Source of the DNA: Nocardia beijingensis NBRC 16342
GTDB taxonomy: Bacteria; Actinomycetota; Actinomycetes; Mycobacteriales; Mycobacteriaceae
Assembly (NCBI RefSeq): GCF_001612785.1
Contig: NZ_BDBC01000021.1
Coordinates: forward strand, 1-64,000
Direction: 5' to 3'
Length of the DNA: 64,000 nucleotides
Below the pieces are notes generated by a model. It was not told where the DNA came from. It ran no database searches and worked only from the letters and a program-made list of their open reading frames with translations. How positions within the stretch are numbered: position 1 is the first letter of the stretch; each line of letters begins with the position of its first letter. The position numbers and the translations under genes are program-made. Positions 1 to 7,808 of this stretch are shown piece after piece.

Positions 1-71
1 GCCACGCCGCGCGCCACGCCGAGCGCGGTGGGGCCGGTGCCGGTCGCGGTCCCCGCGCGGCGGCGGCTCAT
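1..71 (-). CDS. partial N-terminus, possible SAM-dependent methyltransferase
   Basis: An ATG at 71 on the minus strand opens a frame that stays open to the left window edge, giving only 23 residues. The start is short and basic and is followed by GTGPTALGVARG. Many actinobacterial class I SAM-dependent methyltransferases begin with a similar GTGxTALGxA stretch before their first helix, which is the only basis for the name. A GGATGATC stretch lies about five bases upstream as a weak ribosome site. With the rest of the gene off the window, it could equally be a chance open frame. Confidence 0.3.
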   Translation of the reverse strand, partial: MSRRRAGTATGTGPTALGVARGV

Positions 72-377
72 GCGCGGAGATCATCCCGGGCCATGTGGGC
101 ACGCGTTCGACCCTGACCTGGCCGCGGCGGGCGCGTCGGCCGCCGGGCTCGGACGTGTTCGACGACATGATCTCGCCGCACCCCCTTTTACGGGTGCCTA
201 TTCGGCCACCGTGGGTTCCCTCTCAATGCCGTTGCGCAATAACAACATTGCATATTTCCCCGGATTCTGTCGGTCGAATGCTCAACAGGCAAGGCCGAAA
301 TGCCCGACGACGGTTCCCATTCTGGTCGCGACCAGGAACGACGTGCCGGACGAGAACATCCGGGCCGCGCGATCGGG
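72..377. other. intergenic region, no gene seen
   Basis: About 300 bases without a supportable gene. Frames open here on both strands, but their translations are arginine-rich and of the kind made by GC-rich shadow frames. Bases 225-260 are clearly AT-richer than the surroundings, with TTGCGCAA and TTGCATAT, so this is probably the promoter region of the gene leaving to the left. Confidence 0.5.
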
Positions 378-1187
378 TCATCCCCAGGTCAGCGGATCCA
401 GATGGAGGAAGAAGCGCTGACGATCCGGGTCGAGATCGATGCCGTAGCGGGCGGCGAAGATTCGGTCGGCGTGTTCGGCGCGCCGCTCGTCCTGCCACGA
501 TTCCCTGGCGTTGGCCAGCAGCAGGGCGATATCGGCGTACGGGTCTGCGATGCCGAGCCGCCCGAGGTCGATGAAACCGGCGACGGTGTGCGTTTCCGGA
601 TCGAGGATGATGTTGGGCAGGCACAGATCGCCGTGGCACACCACAGCTTCGGCGAACTCCTCGGTCATTCTCGGCTCCAGTTCACCGGCCAGCCTGGTGA
701 GCAAAACGGTGGGCGGAGTGTCCTGCTGTTCCTCGGGGAGGAACTCGGTGTGCACCGCGCCCCGCACCACCACGTCCTGGGCCATCGCGAACATGCGCGC
801 CAGGCCACGATCGAACGGGCACTCCTCGGTGGGCACATCGTGCAGACGTCGCACCGCGTCCGCGATGGATTCCCAAGCGCGCGAGAGCGTCTCCGCGGAG
901 ACCGCGTCCGCGGGCACGCCGCGGACGGCACTGGTGACCAGGCAGGCTCCGTTGCCGTCGGCCCGCCAGTCCAGCACCTCGGGGCCGGGGATATCGTGGC
1001 CGTCGAGCCAGGCGACCTTGTCCCGCTCCAGCGCGAGGTCGGCGATTCGTCCGGCGTCGACGCACTTGGCATAGCGGGACCCGTCGCCGGACCGGAACAC
1101 CTCGGCGCCGGATTCCCCGCCGCCGACCGGCTCCCAGCGGCAATCGGACGGCAAGGCGGCACGGAAGCGAAGAAGCGACTCGGACAC
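378..1187 (-). CDS. aminoglycoside O-phosphotransferase, APH(3'')/StrA-like
   Basis: A 269-residue protein-kinase-fold enzyme expected to phosphorylate the 3''-hydroxyl of streptomycin in the cytoplasm. The catalytic loop CHGDLCLPN lies at residues 184-192 with the base Asp187 and Asn192, and the metal-binding IDLGRLG follows at 206-212 with Asp207. The N-terminal GGGESGAEVFR and the C-terminal HLDPLTWG closely match the enterobacterial StrA, APH(3'')-Ib, as I remember it, including the FLPxE segment near 149. Length is that of the family. GC content and codon use match the neighbours, so it looks like an intrinsic actinobacterial homologue and not a recent acquisition. Whether it confers streptomycin resistance here is an inference. 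Confidence 0.88.
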   Translation of the reverse strand: MSESLLRFRAALPSDCRWEPVGGGESGAEVFRSGDGSRYAKCVDAGRIADLALERDKVAWLDGHDIPGPEVLDWRADGNGACLVTSAVRGVPADAVSAETLSRAWESIADAVRRLHDVPTEECPFDRGLARMFAMAQDVVVRGAVHTEFLPEEQQDTPPTVLLTRLAGELEPRMTEEFAEAVVCHGDLCLPNIILDPETHTVAGFIDLGRLGIADPYADIALLLANARESWQDERRAEHADRIFAARYGIDLDPDRQRFFLHLDPLTWG

Positions 1188-1253
1188 GCCATCGACGGTA
1201 GCAACGCGAGGGCCGCGTGACCCACCTCGCAGACCTCCGGCAACCCGGATGTA

Positions 1254-1272
1254 TAGTTGCTTAAAGCAACTA
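1254..1272. promoter_or_regulatory. 19-bp palindrome, probable MarR operator
   Basis: TAGTTGCTT and AAGCAACTA form a perfect 9+1+9 inverted repeat, followed at once by a further half-site-like GTTGTGGTTGC. It lies 50 bases before the marR start and after the divergent aph start, so it could control both directions. Binding by the MarR protein encoded at 1322 is inferred from position. Confidence 0.7.
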
Positions 1273-1321
1273 GTTGTGGTTGCTAATCAATTTGCCGGTG
1301 GGGAACGTCGAGGTGAGTGTC

Positions 1322-1819
1322 ATGTCCGCAACCGCTCGCGAGCACGAGATCACGGCAGCCGAACTCGCGGCCGCCGACGAACTCGGTCAGCGGCTGGTCC
1401 GGTTCATGCGCGCGGTCAACCGGGCGAAATGGCAACCGGTCCGGCCGGGACCGGACGGACTGGAGCGGCTCGCCTACACCGTGCTGTTCTCCCTGGTGCA
1501 CGACGGACCGCAGCGCGCGGGCAGGCTCGCCGAACTGCTGCACGCCGAGGCGTCCACCATCAGCAGACAGAGCAGACAACTCGTGGCGCACGGCCTGGTC
1601 GAGCGCAGGGCCGACCCGGTCGACGGCCGCGCGTGCGTGCTGGCGGCCACCGCGGAAGGCGTCCGCGTCTTCGAGGAGAATCGCGCCCAGCGCAACCGAT
1701 GGCTGGCCGGCATCCTGGCCGACTGGCCAGCACCGGACCGCGACACGTTGACCGCGCTGCTCGACCGGCTCACCGCAGGAATAGAGACCACCACCCGACA
1801 CCCAGCCGATCCGAAATAG
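1322..1819 (+). CDS. MarR family transcriptional regulator
   Basis: A 165-residue winged-helix repressor. Helix alpha1 precedes the DNA-binding core, with GPQRAGRLAELLHAEASTIS as the HTH and the wing around RADPVDGRACVLAAT, where DxR is the usual MarR wing motif. The ATG at 1322 was chosen over an upstream ATG at 1274 because the latter would overlap the operator palindrome and add residues outside the family. The gene ends nine bases before the efflux pump at 1829, so the two form an operon. It most likely represses itself and the pump until a small molecule binds. Confidence 0.88.
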   Translation: MSATAREHEITAAELAAADELGQRLVRFMRAVNRAKWQPVRPGPDGLERLAYTVLFSLVHDGPQRAGRLAELLHAEASTISRQSRQLVAHGLVERRADPVDGRACVLAATAEGVRVFEENRAQRNRWLAGILADWPAPDRDTLTALLDRLTAGIETTTRHPADPK

Positions 1820-1828
1820 GGCTCATTC

Positions 1829-4393
1829 ATGACGACTTCCACCACCCGGGCTCCGCGGAACCCGGACGCAGCCGCGGACACGTCACTGTCGCACCGGCAG
1901 ATCCTGACCATCCTGTCCGGGCTGCTGCTCGGCATGTTCCTGGCCGCGCTCGACCAGAACATCGTCAGCGTCGCGATCGTCAAGATCGCCAACAGCCTGC
2001 ACGGCTTCGACGAACAGGCATGGGCGACCACCGCCTACCTGATCACCGCGACGATCACCACGCCGCTGTACGGCAAACTGGCCGACATCTACGGCCGTAA
2101 GCCCTTCTATCTCACGGCGATCGGGCTGTTCGTCATCGGCTCGGTGGCCTGCACCTTCGCCACCTCGATGTACCAGCTCGCGGCGTTCCGCGCGTTCCAG
2201 GGCTTGGGCGCGGGCGGGCTGATGTCGCTGGCGTTCACCATCATCGGCGACATCGTCCCGGTCCGCGAACGGGTGCGCTACCAGGGCTATTTCATGATGG
2301 TCTTCGGCACGGCGACGGTGCTCGGCCCGGTGCTCGGCGGCTTCTTCTCCGACTACGAGCAACTCGGCGGCATCGAAGGCTGGCGGTGGGTGTTCCTGGT
2401 GAACGTCCCGGTCGGCTTGCTCGCGCTGCTCGTGGTTGCCAAGGTGCTCAACGTGCCGCACCAGCGCCAGCGCCACCGCATCGACTGGTTCGGCGCGCTG
2501 ACGCTGACGATCTGCGTCGTGCCGCTGCTGATCGTCGCGGAGCAAGGGCGGCACTGGGGCTGGTCGTCGCACCGGTCGCTGCTCTGCTACGGCATCGGGG
2601 CGGCGGGCCTGCTGCTGTTCATCCTGGTCGAGTTCCTCATGAAGGACTCGGCGCTGATTCCGCTGCGGCTGTTCAAGAACTCCACCTTCAGCGTCACCAT
2701 CGCGGGCGGGTTCATCGTCGGCGTCGCGATGTTCGGCGCGATCACCATGGTGCCGCAGTACTTCCAGGTGGTGCGCGGCTATTCGCCCACGAAGGCGGGT
2801 CTGCTGATGTTGCCGCTGGTGCTTGGCATCACGATCGGCTCCCAGGCGGCCGGGCGGATCACCAAGCGCACCGGCCGCTACAAGATCCTGCCGGTGACGG
2901 GCACGTTCATCGTCGCGGTCGGCGCGGTCCTGTACGCGCAGGTGCAGTACGACAGCCCGCTGTGGCAGCCGCTGGCGATCGGCGGACTGATCGGGCTCGG
3001 GCTCGGCTGTTGTATGCAGACGCTGATCATCGCGGCACAGAACGCCGGGCCGCGCTCGGACATGGGTGTTTCCACCGCGTCGGCCACGTTCTTCCGCCAG
3101 ATGGGCGGCACACTCGGCGTCGCGGTGTTCCTGACCATCCTGTTCAACCTGCTGCCGCACCGGATCACCGACGCGTTCGGCGGCGCGCTGCCGCCCGGGT
3201 TCGGCGCCGAACAACTCAGCGGCATGCAGTCCAACACCAGCGGCATCGCGGCACTGCCCGACGCGCTGAAGGTGCCGATCCTCACCGGCTTCACCGACTC
3301 CATGCACGGCGTGTTCTACGCGGCGGGCGGGGTCGCGCTGCTGGCCTGCGGGGTGCTGATGTTCATGAAAGAGATTCCGCTGCAGGACGCTCCGTCGCCC
3401 GCCGCGCGGACACCGGTCGAGACCGAAGCCGCCGAGTCGCACTGGGACGCGGACCAGGTGTGGGAAGGCGCCGCGCAGGCGCTGTCGGAGCCGGAACCGG
3501 TGCTCGCGGGGGGCGCGGGCGGCTACGGCTCGGGTGATCCCGCGGGCAACGGCGAATACCGGCGCGAACCGAAGGCGAGCTTCGACAGCGCCGACTACGA
3601 CGGCCGTTCGCTCAGCGGTTATGTCCATCGCGAGGACGGCAGGCCGGTGCCCGCCGCCGCGTTGACGCTCATCGACCATCGAGGACGGCAGGCCGCGCGA
3701 ACGAGCGGCGGCGCGGACGGCAGTTACCTCGTCGGCGCGCCCGACGCGGGCAGTTACGTGCTGATCGTGTCGGCCGCGGGGCATCAGCCCGCCGCGGTCA
3801 ACGTGACCGTCGGAGACCGGCCGCAGCAATGCGACATCACCTTGCTCGGCTCCGGCGAGGTGTCCGGCGTGGTCCGGTCGAGCACCGCCGGCGAGCCGCT
3901 GTCCGGCGCGACCATCACGCTCACCGACCTGGACGGCGAGGTCGTCGGATCCGCGACCGCGGGCGCCGACGGCGGGTACGTGTGCCACGGCGTGGTGCCT
4001 GGCACCTACACCGTCGTCGCGGTCGCCGAGCACATGCGTCCCAGCGCGACCGCGCTGACCGTCCCGGACAGCGGGCTGCTGCACCACGACATCGATCTCA
4101 CGCCGATGGCGGTGCTGGCCGGGTCGGCGTGGTCGGACGGCGGCCGGGCGGTCGCGGATGTGCAGATCAGCGTGCTCGACGCGGCGGGCGTCCTGACCGC
4201 GACGACGCGCACCGACGAGAACGGCCGCTATGTCGTCACGGATCTCGCCGAAGGCGACTACACCGTCGTCGCGCGCGGCTACCCCGCGGTGACCAGCCGG
4301 ATCACGGTGAGCGGCGGCGAGGTGGCCCACGATGTGCGGCTCGGCTACGACATCGACGACGAGGCGACCGGGAAGGTGCCGCCCGTCCGCTGA
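1829..4393 (+). CDS. DHA2/EmrB-type MFS drug exporter with C-terminal carboxypeptidase-regulatory-like repeats
   Basis: An 854-residue protein. Residues 20-520 are a 14-helix major facilitator of the drug:proton antiporter-2 type: the first helix has the DQNIVSVA motif, GKLADIYGRKPF is motif A at about 85-96, and GPVLGGFF is motif C. An acidic, glycine-rich linker runs to about residue 590. It is followed by three tandem domains of about 80 residues, each with the GxVxxxxGxPVxxAxxxL...DxxGxYxxxxxxxGxYxxxxxxxG pattern of carboxypeptidase-regulatory or transthyretin-like beta-sandwiches. The pump would expel hydrophobic drugs through the inner membrane. The role of the extra domains is unknown. 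Drug exporters of this family are normally about 500 residues. Confidence 0.88.
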   Translation: MTTSTTRAPRNPDAAADTSLSHRQILTILSGLLLGMFLAALDQNIVSVAIVKIANSLHGFDEQAWATTAYLITATITTPLYGKLADIYGRKPFYLTAIGLFVIGSVACTFATSMYQLAAFRAFQGLGAGGLMSLAFTIIGDIVPVRERVRYQGYFMMVFGTATVLGPVLGGFFSDYEQLGGIEGWRWVFLVNVPVGLLALLVVAKVLNVPHQRQRHRIDWFGALTLTICVVPLLIVAEQGRHWGWSSHRSLLCYGIGAAGLLLFILVEFLMKDSALIPLRLFKNSTFSVTIAGGFIVGVAMFGAITMVPQYFQVVRGYSPTKAGLLMLPLVLGITIGSQAAGRITKRTGRYKILPVTGTFIVAVGAVLYAQVQYDSPLWQPLAIGGLIGLGLGCCMQTLIIAAQNAGPRSDMGVSTASATFFRQMGGTLGVAVFLTILFNLLPHRITDAFGGALPPGFGAEQLSGMQSNTSGIAALPDALKVPILTGFTDSMHGVFYAAGGVALLACGVLMFMKEIPLQDAPSPAARTPVETEAAESHWDADQVWEGAAQALSEPEPVLAGGAGGYGSGDPAGNGEYRREPKASFDSADYDGRSLSGYVHREDGRPVPAAALTLIDHRGRQAARTSGGADGSYLVGAPDAGSYVLIVSAAGHQPAAVNVTVGDRPQQCDITLLGSGEVSGVVRSSTAGEPLSGATITLTDLDGEVVGSATAGADGGYVCHGVVPGTYTVVAVAEHMRPSATALTVPDSGLLHHDIDLTPMAVLAGSAWSDGGRAVADVQISVLDAAGVLTATTRTDENGRYVVTDLAEGDYTVVARGYPAVTSRITVSGGEVAHDVRLGYDIDDEATGKVPPVR

Positions 4394-4403
4394 CAGCAGA
4401 GCG

Positions 4404-5423
4404 TCATTCCACGGACCGGTCCCGTTTGTGGTCGCCGAACGGTTCGTCGCGTTCCCGGACCGCGGCGCGGAACCCGGCGGTGGCGGCGCGGGCCTGGAAG
4501 GCGTAACCCTCCGTGGTGTGCCGGGCGATGCCGTCGAAGACGGTGCTGATCATGCCGGAGTTCGCCACGCCTTGGGTGTACAGCGCCGAGTTGAGCGCCA
4601 GTTTGGCCATCATCAGCTGATTGACCGGCATCCGCGCGATCCGCGCGACGAATTCCTCGGTGCGCGCGTCGAGTTCGTCGGCGGGCCAGGATTCGATGGC
4701 CAGGCCCCATTCCACCGCTTGCCTGCCGGTGAGGCAGTCGCCGGTGAACAGCAGGCGCTTGGCGCGCTGGTCGCCGAGGCGATGCGCCCACATGCCCGCC
4801 GCGGGGACACCCCAGACCCTGGTGGGCGGGTAGCCGATCTTGGCGTCGTCGGCGCAGATGATCTGATCGGCGAACAGGGCGATGTCGCTGCCGCCCGCCA
4901 CGGCGAAGCCGTGCACTTTGGCCACGGTCGGCTTGTTCGCCTGCATCAGGCTGGCGAAACCGCGGTTGAACCGGCTCATCATCGCGTAGTCGATCATCGG
5001 GTCCCAGGTGCGCGCCGGGTCGTGATTGCGGCCCTGCACCACCGGATCGACGACCGTCCCCGCCGCGTCGCCCGGACCGCCGGCCACCGCGAAACTCTGC
5101 TCGGCGAACAGGCTCAGGTCGTATCCACCGCAGAATCCCTTGCCGCGCCCGGACACCAGGATCACGTGCACCCGCGGGTCCAGATCCGCGCGTTCCACCG
5201 CGTGCGCGAGGTCGTTCGGCGTGTCGGGTGTGATCGCGTTGCCCTTCTCCGGCCGGTCGAAGGTGATGCGCGCGATGCGGCCGTCCCGCTCGTAGGTCAG
5301 CGTGCGATATTCGCGCGCGTCATCCGGGTCGGGGCGTCCGGCCCACGGCGAGTCCGGCCGCTCGGTCCACCCGCGATACCACGCGCCCGCGCCGCCATCG
5401 GCCTGGATGTCACTGTCGGTCAT
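4404..5423 (-). CDS. enoyl-CoA hydratase/isomerase (crotonase) family protein
   Basis: A 339-residue crotonase-fold protein, longer than the usual 260 because of an extended N-terminus and an insert around residues 120-160. GRGKGFCGGYDLS gives the first oxyanion-hole strand and HGFAVAGGSDIALFADQ the second. The expected catalytic glutamates after this segment are not conserved in their usual spacing, so hydratase, isomerase or hydrolase activity cannot be chosen. The ATG at 5423 is preferred because the frame upstream runs into the palindrome shared with the divergent tetR gene. The gene ends ten bases from the converging efflux pump. It is probably a TetR-controlled step of acyl-CoA catabolism. 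Confidence 0.82.
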   Translation of the reverse strand: MTDSDIQADGGAGAWYRGWTERPDSPWAGRPDPDDAREYRTLTYERDGRIARITFDRPEKGNAITPDTPNDLAHAVERADLDPRVHVILVSGRGKGFCGGYDLSLFAEQSFAVAGGPGDAAGTVVDPVVQGRNHDPARTWDPMIDYAMMSRFNRGFASLMQANKPTVAKVHGFAVAGGSDIALFADQIICADDAKIGYPPTRVWGVPAAGMWAHRLGDQRAKRLLFTGDCLTGRQAVEWGLAIESWPADELDARTEEFVARIARMPVNQLMMAKLALNSALYTQGVANSGMISTVFDGIARHTTEGYAFQARAATAGFRAAVRERDEPFGDHKRDRSVE

Positions 5424-5480
5424 CGCTTTCCCTTCGACGCTCGTCCGGAACCCGTCCCCGCAGTCTGGCGCAACCGCGGA

Positions 5481-5504
5481 TTCACAGTCAATATTGACTG
5501 TGAA
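5481..5504. promoter_or_regulatory. 24-bp perfect palindrome, TetR operator
   Basis: The arms TTCACAGTCAAT and ATTGACTGTGAA are exact complements with no spacer. The last base is one base before the tetR ATG at 5506, and the site lies 58 bases upstream of the divergent crotonase start. A site overlapping the translation start region can block both promoters at once, which is the usual arrangement for an autoregulated TetR. Confidence 0.8.
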
Positions 5505-5505
5505 A

Positions 5506-6132
5506 ATGCCGCGCCGACGAAGGGAGCCGGGAGTGGCCGGACTACGCGAGGAGCAGAAGCGGGCGACCCGCGCCCGCATCCTCGACTCCGCCGCCGACCT
5601 GCTGGCCGAACAGGGCTACCGGGCGCTGACCACCCTGTCCGTGCAGCGCGCCGCGCAGGTCAGCCGCGGAGCGCTGCTGCACCACTTCCCGACCTTCGGC
5701 GCGTTGATCACCGACCTGGTCGGCCATCTGGTCGCGCGCAACGAGGCGGCCGTGCGCGAGATCGCGGCCGGACTCGGCGACGGAGCCGATCCGGCGCTGC
5801 GCGCCTTGACCGCCCTGTACGAGTCGATGGCGCGACCGGCCGCGCAAGCCGAGTTCGAACTCTGGACGGCCGCGCGGACCGATCCGGTGCTTGCCGAGGC
5901 GTTGCGCGCGGCCGAACGCGCGGCCGGGCGCGACTTGCGGCGCGTGGTGGACGCGCTGTTCGGGCCGGAATTCGTCGGCCATCCGGGATATCCGGCCGTC
6001 CGCGATCTCACCATCGCGATCCTGCGCGGCACCGCCATGTCCCGCCCGCTGCGCACCTCGGAGCGCGCCGCACGGGCAACCATCGACCGATGGGCGCAGG
6101 CCATGGCAGTCCTACTCACCCAGGGCGCCTAG
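5506..6132 (+). CDS. TetR family transcriptional regulator
   Basis: A 208-residue repressor. The N-terminal HTH covers about residues 12-60, with RARILDSAADLLAEQGYRAL as the first two helices and the recognition helix around SRGALLHHF. The rest is an all-helical ligand-binding domain without a recognisable effector. The ATG at 5506 directly follows the palindrome, so the transcript may be leaderless or have a very short leader. It is divergent from the crotonase gene and most likely controls it, with an acyl-CoA or related acid as the plausible inducer. Confidence 0.87.
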   Translation: MPRRRREPGVAGLREEQKRATRARILDSAADLLAEQGYRALTTLSVQRAAQVSRGALLHHFPTFGALITDLVGHLVARNEAAVREIAAGLGDGADPALRALTALYESMARPAAQAEFELWTAARTDPVLAEALRAAERAAGRDLRRVVDALFGPEFVGHPGYPAVRDLTIAILRGTAMSRPLRTSERAARATIDRWAQAMAVLLTQGA

Positions 6133-6354
6133 CAATCAAGAAGCTTCGACACGACTGAACACACTGTGATACGCATCACTTCCACCCCGGATTGTGCTGT
6201 CTCACACACTCTCGCTATCCTGGCTGCACTTTGAGACCACCGAGTCTCAATGCAGCCTTCGACGGGGCCGGGTTCGACCACCGCGCGGCGCCCGGCGGAG
6301 GCCGATTCCTGCCGGGGAGCGCCTGCGGCGCCTGTACTACCAGGAGCAAACGCC
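6133..6354. other. intergenic region upstream of cutinase
   Basis: About 220 bases between the tetR stop and the cutinase ATG. A short palindrome GTGAT-ACGC-ATCAC lies at 6166-6179, and an AT-richer stretch up to about 6245 is the likely promoter. AGGAGC at 6342-6347 is the ribosome site of the cutinase gene. I see no other gene. Confidence 0.45.
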
Positions 6355-7263
6355 ATGCGATCGAAGTTGATCTCGGCGGCCATCGGTTTCACGGCGATGG
6401 CGCTGTCGTGCGTTGGACCGGGCAGCGGGCCCGCCGTCGCCGAGCCCGATTGCCCGAGCATGTACGTGGTGGCCATCCCCGGCACCTGGGAGACCACCGA
6501 CCGGCCGGACGGCGAGCGCCCCGGCCCCGGCATGCTGGCCGGAGTCACCAACGGCCTGCCGTCCTCGGTGCGAGTGGACTACGTCAGCTACGCCGCGACC
6601 GCCTTCCCTTGGGAGAGCGAGGTTTACGGCGCCTCCAAACGTGAGGCCGTCGACAACGCGCGCGGCATGATCGGGGCGATGGCCCGCTCGTGCGGCGCGA
6701 CCAAGATCGCGCTGCTCGGCTACAGCCAGGGCGCCGACGCCGCGGGTGATCTCGCCGCCGAGATCGGCACCGGGCTCGGCGTCGTGCCGCCGCAGCGGAT
6801 CGCGGCGGTCGGGCTCATCTCCGATCCGCGCCGCTCCCCCACCGACGCGCTCGTCGGCCCGCCGGTGGGCGGCGCGGGGGCAGGCGGTCCCCGCATCGGC
6901 GGCTTCGGCTGGGTCACCCCACAGACCCGCACCATCTGCGCGGTCGGCGACCTGTACTGCGCCACGGCATCGGACGATTTCGTGACCCGCTTCGCCGGAT
7001 TCCTTGCCCAGACCTCCCATCCCGACCCCGCGTATCTCTGGCGCTACCAGCTGGAAATGGGCGCCATCATGGGCGATCTGATGTCCAACGGCGGAATTCC
7101 CTTGCTGCAGAGCCAGTTGTCCGAGTCGGCGAACCAGGAGCGGGCCCGGTTGCTGGATGAGTTCTATCGCTCGCAGGCGCACACCGCCTACGGCAGCTAC
7201 CGCGTCGGCGACGGGGCGACCGCGCTGTCGTGGATGCGCGACTGGCTGGCGTCGCTGGCCTGA
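6355..7263 (+). CDS. secreted cutinase-family esterase/phospholipase, Culp6 (Rv3802c)-like
   Basis: A 302-residue alpha/beta hydrolase. Residues 1-30 are a signal peptide ending AVAEP, so the enzyme acts in the cell envelope. The nucleophile Ser124 lies in GYSQG, and the acid and base of the cutinase triad are Asp199 in CAVGDLYC and His276 in QAHTAYG. The two cysteines around Asp199 are the conserved cutinase pair. The IPGTWET opening and the long helical C-terminus resemble Rv3802c, an envelope lipase/thioesterase tied to mycolic-acid biology. In mycobacteria that gene sits in the fadD32-pks13 region; here its neighbours are unrelated, so this may be a paralogue. The ATG at 6355 has an AGGAGC site and gives a proper signal peptide. 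Confidence 0.85.
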   Translation: MRSKLISAAIGFTAMALSCVGPGSGPAVAEPDCPSMYVVAIPGTWETTDRPDGERPGPGMLAGVTNGLPSSVRVDYVSYAATAFPWESEVYGASKREAVDNARGMIGAMARSCGATKIALLGYSQGADAAGDLAAEIGTGLGVVPPQRIAAVGLISDPRRSPTDALVGPPVGGAGAGGPRIGGFGWVTPQTRTICAVGDLYCATASDDFVTRFAGFLAQTSHPDPAYLWRYQLEMGAIMGDLMSNGGIPLLQSQLSESANQERARLLDEFYRSQAHTAYGSYRVGDGATALSWMRDWLASLA

Positions 7264-7264
7264 G

Positions 7265-7714
7265 TCAGCGGGCGAGCCGGCGCGCGACCTCGCCCAGCCC
7301 TTCCGCGACGGCGCTCTGCTGCGCGGCGCTGAGCACGTCGACGAGGACGCGGCGAACGGTCGCCACATGCTCCGGCGCGATCTGGGCCAGCCTTTCCCGG
7401 CCCGCGCCGGTGAGCACGGCGATGACGCCGCGCACGTCGGTCGGGCAGGTCTCGCGCACCAGTAGCCCGGCCTTCTCCAGCTGGGTCACCTGGTAGGTCA
7501 GCCCGCTTTTCGAGGTGTAGAGCGCGTCGGCGAGTTCGGTCATCCGCAAGCGGCCCTCCGGCGCGTCGGCGAGCCGCACCAGCACCTCGTATTGCGTGTG
7601 GGACAGCCCCTCCCGCTTGAGCTGCCGTTCCACCTCGCGACCCACCAACGCGCCCGCCGCGAGGAAGCTGTGCCACACCTGCATCTCGCGCGCGTTCAGC
7701 CACCTGGTCTCCAC
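7265..7714 (-). CDS. MarR family transcriptional regulator
   Basis: A 149-residue winged-helix regulator. LSHTQYEVLVRLADAPEG is the dimer and HTH entry, LRMTELADALYTSKSGLTYQ the HTH, and ETCPTDVRGVIAVLT the wing with its DxR. It ends one base from the converging cutinase stop and is divergent from the dioxygenase gene. The shared gap contains two identical 14-bp palindromes. It probably represses itself and the dioxygenase in answer to a phenolic compound; that ligand class is inferred from the target. Confidence 0.87.
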   Translation of the reverse strand: METRWLNAREMQVWHSFLAAGALVGREVERQLKREGLSHTQYEVLVRLADAPEGRLRMTELADALYTSKSGLTYQVTQLEKAGLLVRETCPTDVRGVIAVLTGAGRERLAQIAPEHVATVRRVLVDVLSAAQQSAVAEGLGEVARRLAR

Positions 7715-7734
7715 GGCTCCACCCTAGCCCTGTT

Positions 7735-7748
7735 GTTCAAATTTGAAC
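7735..7748. promoter_or_regulatory. MarR operator copy 1, GTTCAAATTTGAAC
   Basis: A perfect 14-bp palindrome, 20 bases upstream of the minus-strand marR start. An identical copy begins exactly 30 bases downstream, which is about three helical turns, so two dimers would bind the same DNA face. The AT-rich core stands out in this GC-rich sequence. Confidence 0.8.
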
Positions 7749-7764
7749 AACCAGCTACAGTTGA

Positions 7765-7778
7765 GTTCAAATTTGAAC
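7765..7778. promoter_or_regulatory. MarR operator copy 2, GTTCAAATTTGAAC
   Basis: The second exact copy of the 14-bp palindrome, 30 bases upstream of the dioxygenase ATG at 7809. Placed between the two divergent genes, it is well positioned to block the dioxygenase promoter. Confidence 0.8.
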
Positions 7779-7808
7779 GACCTGGGCGATCAAGCGAAGA
7801 GGAGCGCC

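Noticed and set aside
1883..4330. An 815-codon open frame on the minus strand
   Set aside because: It is antisense to the efflux pump and its C-terminal repeats, and it has a shadow-type composition.
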